From: JBELMB01 sp042088665
Lineage (GTDB): Bacteria; Pseudomonadota; Alphaproteobacteria; Rhodobacterales; Rhodobacteraceae
Reading direction: 5' to 3'
Assembly: GCA_042088665.1 (NCBI GenBank)
Contig: JBELMB010000213.1
Span: forward strand, 1 to 8,623
Length of the DNA stretch: 8,623 nt
Positions 5,109 through 8,623 of this stretch are shown here, piece after piece. The notes under the pieces were generated by a model. That model had not been told where the DNA came from and did not search any database. It saw only the letters and a program-made list of their open reading frames with translations. The translations under genes were made by a program, and so were the position numbers. How positions within the stretch are numbered: the first letter of the stretch is position 1; every line of letters begins with the position of its first letter.

Positions 5109-5128
5109 GCCCGGGGTCAACCCCGGGC
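5109..5128. repeat. perfect 8-bp GC hairpin between thioesterase and transporter
   Basis: GCCCGGGG-TCAA-CCCCGGGC is a perfect inverted repeat with a 4-nt loop. It starts five bases past the thioesterase stop in the transcribed (minus) direction. No T tract follows on either strand. In the 99-nt gap it could stabilise the 3' end of the first cistron or reduce read-through into the transporter. Confidence 0.6.
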
Positions 5129-5132
5129 TACA

Positions 5133-5675
5133 TCATGTTGCGCGGTCCGGCGGCCAGGGTCGCCCGTCTTCGGCCTGCAACCAGGTGGAGACCCAGTTGG
5201 GCAAGAGGGGTGACGTGATGTCTGTCTGTCCAAGGGCGCGGGCTACGCGGTCGGTGCCGACGATGCCGTTCTTGTCGGTCAATGCGGCGCGATAGACGGC
5301 GTGGTTGGCGCATTCGCCATCGGATTTCCACATGCTTTGTTCGATGTACAGGAAGCGCCGATCCCAGCCCAGAAGGCGGCTTTGCATTTCGATCCGGTCA
5401 AAGCCCCGGATCCGGCGGCGATACCGCACCACGACTCCGGCGATCGTCAGCCCCCATCGCTCTCGCTTCAAGGTGTCGATCAACCCGCTGCGCTGGGCAA
5501 AGGGGATCCTTCCAAGGTCGTAGATCGACAGGGTGCGCCCGTTGTTCAGCTCGTTCCAGATGTCCAGATCCCATGGCCAGCACAGGTGATGCGAGACATG
5601 CGTCTCGAACATCGCGAGCGGCGGCTTGGACCGGGCCCTGGCCATGTGAAAACTCAGTCGCAGAAAGGGATACAT
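5133..5675 (-). CDS. hot-dog acyl-CoA thioesterase-like protein (4HBT_2 / THEM6-like)
   Basis: This 180-residue cytoplasmic protein has the hot-dog-fold signature near its N terminus: WPWDLDIWNELNNGRTLSIY (33-52). It corresponds to the D-x3-H-x-NN-x-R/Y pattern of 4-hydroxybenzoyl-CoA thioesterase relatives, with D38 at the catalytic Asp position. The usual His is Glu42 here. Later segments (VVVRYRRRIRGFDRIEMQSR, 81-100; RRFLYIEQSMWK, 106-117) fit the family's central strands. It probably hydrolyses an acyl-CoA thioester of unknown chain length. The ATG at 5675 has a strong SD, AAAGGAGA, about 7 nt upstream. It is the first gene of the minus-strand block, 99 nt before the MFS gene, and is divergent from yggT. 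The substrate cannot be deduced. Confidence 0.82.
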   Translation of the reverse strand: MYPFLRLSFHMARARSKPPLAMFETHVSHHLCWPWDLDIWNELNNGRTLSIYDLGRIPFAQRSGLIDTLKRERWGLTIAGVVVRYRRRIRGFDRIEMQSRLLGWDRRFLYIEQSMWKSDGECANHAVYRAALTDKNGIVGTDRVARALGQTDITSPLLPNWVSTWLQAEDGRPWPPDRAT

Positions 5676-5695
5676 CGCAGGTCTCCTTTGTGCAC

Positions 5696-5724
5696 GATTT
5701 GCGGCGCAGGCGCGCGCACGTCAA
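5696..5724 (-). promoter_or_regulatory. candidate promoter for the thioesterase gene
   Basis: TTGACG (5724-5719) is followed after 17 bp by CAAATC (5701-5696). The -35 is good and the -10 is poor. The predicted start lies about 14 nt before the ATG, leaving just enough room for the SD. Confidence 0.35.
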
Positions 5725-5743
5725 CCAAGACCTCGCGGCACAC

Positions 5744-5771
5744 TTGCCCTTTGCAACCCATACGCTTAACT
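5744..5771 (+). promoter_or_regulatory. candidate promoter for yggT
   Basis: TTGCCC (5744-5749), a 16-bp spacer and TTAACT (5766-5771). The match is weak at -10. It is the best pair in the 122-bp divergent gap ahead of yggT. Confidence 0.3.
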
Positions 5772-5797
5772 GGGTTTCAAGCTTCTTGGAGACAGAC

Positions 5798-6106
5798 ATG
5801 CAGGCGATCGCCGGACCCATCGACCTTATCATCCGCGTTGCGGTCTTTATCATGATCATCCAGATCATCATGAGCTGGCTGGTCACATTTGATATCCTGA
5901 ACACGCGCCAGCCACTCGTGGCGCAGCTGTATTACGGGCTTGGTCGCCTGTTGGAGCCGGTCTATCGCCCGGTGCGTCGCTTGCTGCCTGAGACCGGCGG
6001 GCTTGACCTCGCGCCGCTCGTTGTCTTCATCATCCTGATCTCGCTCAGGCTTTATATATTTCCGGCGATCTTATGTGGTGGGCGACCGCTTACCATGTGT
6101 GGATAG
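5798..6106 (+). CDS. yggT: YggT family inner-membrane protein
   Basis: The 102-residue protein has two hydrophobic segments (about 9-30 and 71-92). Between them is the family core: SWLVTFDILN (26-35), LLEPVYRPVRRLLP (51-64) and GGLDLAPLVVF (67-77). YggT proteins are widespread integral membrane proteins of uncertain function; roles in envelope integrity and osmotic stress have been suggested in some bacteria. The frame stays open upstream to 5282, but that part is antisense to the thioesterase. The ATG at 5798 with GGAG six nt upstream is the start. The C-terminal tail after the second segment (ILCGGRPLTMCG) looks idiosyncratic for the family. It lies divergent from the thioesterase and 107 bp before recQ. 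Confidence 0.9.
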   Translation: MQAIAGPIDLIIRVAVFIMIIQIIMSWLVTFDILNTRQPLVAQLYYGLGRLLEPVYRPVRRLLPETGGLDLAPLVVFIILISLRLYIFPAILCGGRPLTMCG

Positions 6107-6170
6107 CGGGTCAGCCGCCCGGCCTGTTCCGCGCGCGGGGGCTTGATTTACCGAATCTTAGTATGTGAAT

Positions 6171-6203
6171 GTCGGACTAACAGCAGATCTAGTATAATCC
6201 GAC
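6171..6203 (+). promoter_or_regulatory. recQ promoter region with inverted repeat around a perfect -10
   Basis: A consensus TATAAT (6193-6198) lies 15 nt before the recQ start. It is bracketed by a perfect 6-bp inverted repeat, GTCGGA (6171-6176) and TCCGAC (6198-6203), 21 nt apart. No good -35 is present at 16-18 bp, only TGTCGG at 6170-6175. A promoter that depends on an activator, or an operator covering the -10, would both fit. The surrounding 60 bp are AT-rich compared with the neighbours. Confidence 0.45.
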
Positions 6204-6213
6204 AGGCCAGCCC

Positions 6214-8280
6214 ATGCCCCGCGACGCCCAGAGCGACCGCGCCTCACCCGAGGTGCTACTGAAGGACATCTTTGGCTTTGACGCCTTTCGGCCCGGACAG
6301 GCGGAGATCGTCACCGCCGTGGCCGAGGGCGAAAACGTGTTGGCCATCATGCCCACGGGTGGTGGCAAATCGCTGTGTTTCCAGCTTCCGGCACTGATGC
6401 GCGACGGGGTGACGGTGGTGATCTCACCCTTGATCGCGCTGATGCGGGATCAGGTGCGGGGCCTGCGAGAGGCGGGCGTGGCCGCGGGGGCGCTGACCTC
6501 CGGCAACACGCAGGAAGAGACCGACGCGGTCTGGGACAGCCTGCATAGCGGCGCGTTGAAACTGCTGTATCTCGCGCCGGAGCGGCTTGCCAATTCCGGC
6601 ACCCAGCGGATGCTGAGCCAGGTGGGCGTGTCCCTGATTGCCGTCGACGAGGCGCATTGCGTCAGCCAGTGGGGCCATGATTTCCGCCCCGACTACATGA
6701 ACATCGGTGTGCTGCGCCGCACTCTGGGTGTGCCGGTCGCGGCCTTTACTGCCACCGCCGATCAGGAAACACAGGACGAGATCGTCGCGCGCCTGTTTGA
6801 CGGGCAGACGCCGCGCACCTTTCTGCGGGGCTTTGACCGTCCCAACATCCACCTTGCCTTTCAGCCAAAGGACGGGCCCCGGGCGCAGATCCTGGCTTTT
6901 GCTGCCGCACGACGGGGGCAGTCGGGCATCGTCTATTGTGGAACGCGCGCCAAGACCGAGGGCATTGCCCGCGCGTTGCGCGACGAGGGCCATGCCGCCT
7001 GTCATTACCACGGAGGCATGGAGGCGGACGACCGTCGCCATGTGGAAGAACGCTTTGCCACCGAGGACGGGCTGATCGTGGTGGCGACGGTGGCCTTTGG
7101 CATGGGCGTCGACAAACCGGATATCCGCTGGGTGACCCATGCGGATCTGCCCAAATCGATCGAGGCCTACTATCAGGAAATCGGTCGCGCGGGACGTGAC
7201 GGGGGACCGGCAGAGACCATGACGCTGTATGGCCCCGATGACATTCGCCTGCGCCGCACGCAGATCGACGAAGGGCTCGCCCCGCCGGAGCGGCGCGCGG
7301 CAGACCACGGTCGGTTGAACGCCTTGCTGGGCCTCGCGGAGGCGCAACAGTGTCGACGCAAGACCCTTCTGGGGTATTTTGGGGAGACGGCGGAGGGCTG
7401 CGGCTATTGCGACCTCTGTGACCGGCCACCGGACCTGTTCGACGGAACGGAGGCCGTGCGCAAGGCGCTGTCTGCCGCGCTGCGCACCGGCGAAAGCTTT
7501 GGCGCGGGGCACCTGATCGACATCCTGCTGGGCAAGGACACGGACAAGATCCAGGCGCGCCACCATGACAAGCTGCCAACGTTCGGCGTGGGCAAGGACC
7601 TGAACCGGGGGCAGTGGCAGGCGGTGTTTCGCCAGATGATGGGCCATGACCTGATGCGCCCCGATGCCGAGCGCCACGGCGCGCTTGTCATGACGGAACG
7701 CGCCCGTCCGATCCTGCGCGGCGAAGAGACCGTGATGCTGCGCCGTGACGTCGTGACAAAAGCGGCGGAACGGCGGCCTGCGGTCAAGGCGCTGGTTTCC
7801 GAAGAGCACGCGCCGATGCTGTCGGCGCTAAAGGCCAAGCGGCGCGGGCTGGCAGAGGCGGCCAAGGTGCCCGCCTATGTGATCTTCCCTGATCGGACCC
7901 TGATCGAGATGGCGGAGAGCAGGCCCGAAACGCTGGACCAGATGGCGCAGGTCTCGGGCGTGGGTGCAAAAAAGCTGGAACGCTACGGGCGCGCCTTTCT
8001 CGAAGTGCTGACCGGCGCCTCTGAAGACGTGCACCCGGTGCGGCGGAAAGTGGCAGCAAAAGGCGCAGGCGCGGTCTATGATGCGCTGCTCGAGGCGCAG
8101 GCTGCGTTGATGCGTGGCACGGATGGCACAGAGAAGCCGCTGTCCTGCTCTGCCGGACTTTTGGCGAAGCTGGCGGATCTGCGACCCGTCGGGCCGGATG
8201 GCATCCGCACTCTTCTGGGAGACAAGCGCGCCGACCGCTTTGGCGCGGCGTTTCTGGACGTTCTGCGGGCGACGGACTAG
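6214..8280 (+). CDS. recQ: ATP-dependent DNA helicase RecQ
   Basis: The 688-residue superfamily-2 3'-5' helicase acts in recombination and stalled-fork repair. All motifs are intact: the Q-motif region with Gln29; Walker A MPTGGGKS (46-53); Ia SPLIALMRDQV (71-81); DEAH (145-148) followed by the aromatic-rich loop SQWGHDFRPDY; AFTATA (177-182); YCGTRAK (241-247); ATVAFGMGVDKPDIRWV (291-307); and QEIGRAGRDG (321-330). The zinc site is C380, C396, C399 and C402. A winged-helix RQC region (about 410-515) and an HRDC domain (about 530-600) follow. The remaining 88 residues include LEAQAALMRGTDGTEKPLSC and end RADRFGAAFLDVLRATD, resembling a second degenerate HRDC. The protein is longer than E. coli RecQ (about 610) for this reason. 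The SD is weak (AGG near 6204-6206). It is followed by yaaA after 40 nt, probably in one transcript. Confidence 0.97.
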   Translation: MPRDAQSDRASPEVLLKDIFGFDAFRPGQAEIVTAVAEGENVLAIMPTGGGKSLCFQLPALMRDGVTVVISPLIALMRDQVRGLREAGVAAGALTSGNTQEETDAVWDSLHSGALKLLYLAPERLANSGTQRMLSQVGVSLIAVDEAHCVSQWGHDFRPDYMNIGVLRRTLGVPVAAFTATADQETQDEIVARLFDGQTPRTFLRGFDRPNIHLAFQPKDGPRAQILAFAAARRGQSGIVYCGTRAKTEGIARALRDEGHAACHYHGGMEADDRRHVEERFATEDGLIVVATVAFGMGVDKPDIRWVTHADLPKSIEAYYQEIGRAGRDGGPAETMTLYGPDDIRLRRTQIDEGLAPPERRAADHGRLNALLGLAEAQQCRRKTLLGYFGETAEGCGYCDLCDRPPDLFDGTEAVRKALSAALRTGESFGAGHLIDILLGKDTDKIQARHHDKLPTFGVGKDLNRGQWQAVFRQMMGHDLMRPDAERHGALVMTERARPILRGEETVMLRRDVVTKAAERRPAVKALVSEEHAPMLSALKAKRRGLAEAAKVPAYVIFPDRTLIEMAESRPETLDQMAQVSGVGAKKLERYGRAFLEVLTGASEDVHPVRRKVAAKGAGAVYDALLEAQAALMRGTDGTEKPLSCSAGLLAKLADLRPVGPDGIRTLLGDKRADRFGAAFLDVLRATD

Positions 8281-8320
8281 ATCGTTCAGGCAACGGGCAA
8301 CACGAAAAAGAGGGCGCGCG

Positions 8321-8623
8321 ATGTTGGTGGTCATTTCGCCAGCCAAACGGCTGGATTGGCAGGAAAAACCGGTTGAACTGACGCAACCGGACTTCGAGGC
8401 GGATGCGCAGCGTCTGGCCAAGACGGCGCGCAATCTGACCTTGCGTGATCTCAAGGGCTTGATGGATCTGTCGGACGATCTGGCGCGTCTGAACCGCGAC
8501 CGGTTTCGGTCCTTTGCCGATGCGCCGGGGCCCGAGGATCTGCGCCCGGCAGTCTTTGCCTTTGCCGGCGACACCTATCAGGGATTGGAAGCGGGCAGCC
8601 TCGACGCGGCCGAGTTGGATTGG
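8321..8623 (+). CDS. yaaA: YaaA family peroxide-stress protein, N-terminal part
   Basis: The 5' 101 codons of a gene that runs off the window; a full protein is about 255 residues. It opens with MLVVISPAKRLDW, the family signature (E. coli begins MLILISPAKTLDY). It continues with LMDLSDDLARLNRDRFRSF and AVFAFAGDTYQGLEAGSL, both typical. YaaA (DUF328) is induced by hydrogen peroxide in E. coli, binds DNA and limits damage from Fenton chemistry by lowering free iron. The start is set by AAGAGGG (8308-8314), six nt from the ATG. The gene lies 40 nt after recQ with no terminator between, so cotranscription of DNA-repair and oxidative-stress functions is likely. Confidence 0.93.
   Translation, partial: MLVVISPAKRLDWQEKPVELTQPDFEADAQRLAKTARNLTLRDLKGLMDLSDDLARLNRDRFRSFADAPGPEDLRPAVFAFAGDTYQGLEAGSLDAAELDW

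Noticed and set aside
6424..7809. 461-codon minus-strand ORF
   Set aside because: It is antisense to the RecQ helicase core, which is fully supported by motifs; no recognisable domain.

Overview
The window looks like a chromosomal segment from a high-GC alphaproteobacterium, most likely Rhodobacteraceae (Roseobacter or Rhodobacter type). The evidence is the alphaproteobacterial low-complexity TIGR02302 (DUF4175-type) protein, the style of the RecQ, YggT and ArfB proteins, and promoter-like TTGCGT/TAGAGA hexamer pairs. I see no mobile element, CRISPR array, tRNA or complete rRNA gene. The taxon is an inference from protein character, not from a search.

Layout. At the left edge is the 3' part of a plus-strand envelope-type protein gene with a Gln/Gly minisatellite (1-879). 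It converges on a minus-strand block. Read in transcription order (right to left), that block holds: an acyl-CoA thioesterase-like hot-dog protein (5675-5133); a UMF1-family MFS transporter (5033-3663); a MepA-type murein endopeptidase lipoprotein whose start overlaps the transporter stop by 4 nt (3666-2740); an intrinsic terminator (2600-2571); a separate unit of promoter, preQ1-I-like riboswitch and queuosine-precursor transporter yhhQ (2527-1813); and a further unit (1765-1068) of promoter, extremely strong Shine-Dalgarno, 18-codon ORF and terminator in front of the ribosome-rescue hydrolase arfB. Divergent from the thioesterase on the plus strand are yggT (5798-6106), recQ (6214-8280) and the 5' part of yaaA (8321 to the window end).

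Two regulatory RNAs are the most interesting content. The first is a compact preQ1-I-type aptamer (2480-2450). It has a 6-bp P1, a 10-nt loop with the conserved U, C, G, AAC positions, an A-rich tail and a perfect 4-bp pseudoknot that buries the GGG just upstream of the yhhQ start. This predicts translational repression of precursor uptake when preQ1 is abundant. The second is the 319-bp arfB leader. It carries 17 nt complementary to the 3' tail of 16S rRNA, correctly spaced from a GTG that opens an 18-codon ORF rich in codons expected to be rare here. An intrinsic terminator with a competing pairing follows, 35 nt before arfB, which itself has no visible SD. A translation-sensing attenuator controlling a ribosome-rescue factor is a reasonable hypothesis; I do not recognise this element as a described family.

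The remaining genes are housekeeping or stress functions: cell-wall hydrolysis, transport, DNA recombination repair (recQ) and peroxide/iron stress (yaaA), with recQ and yaaA probably cotranscribed.
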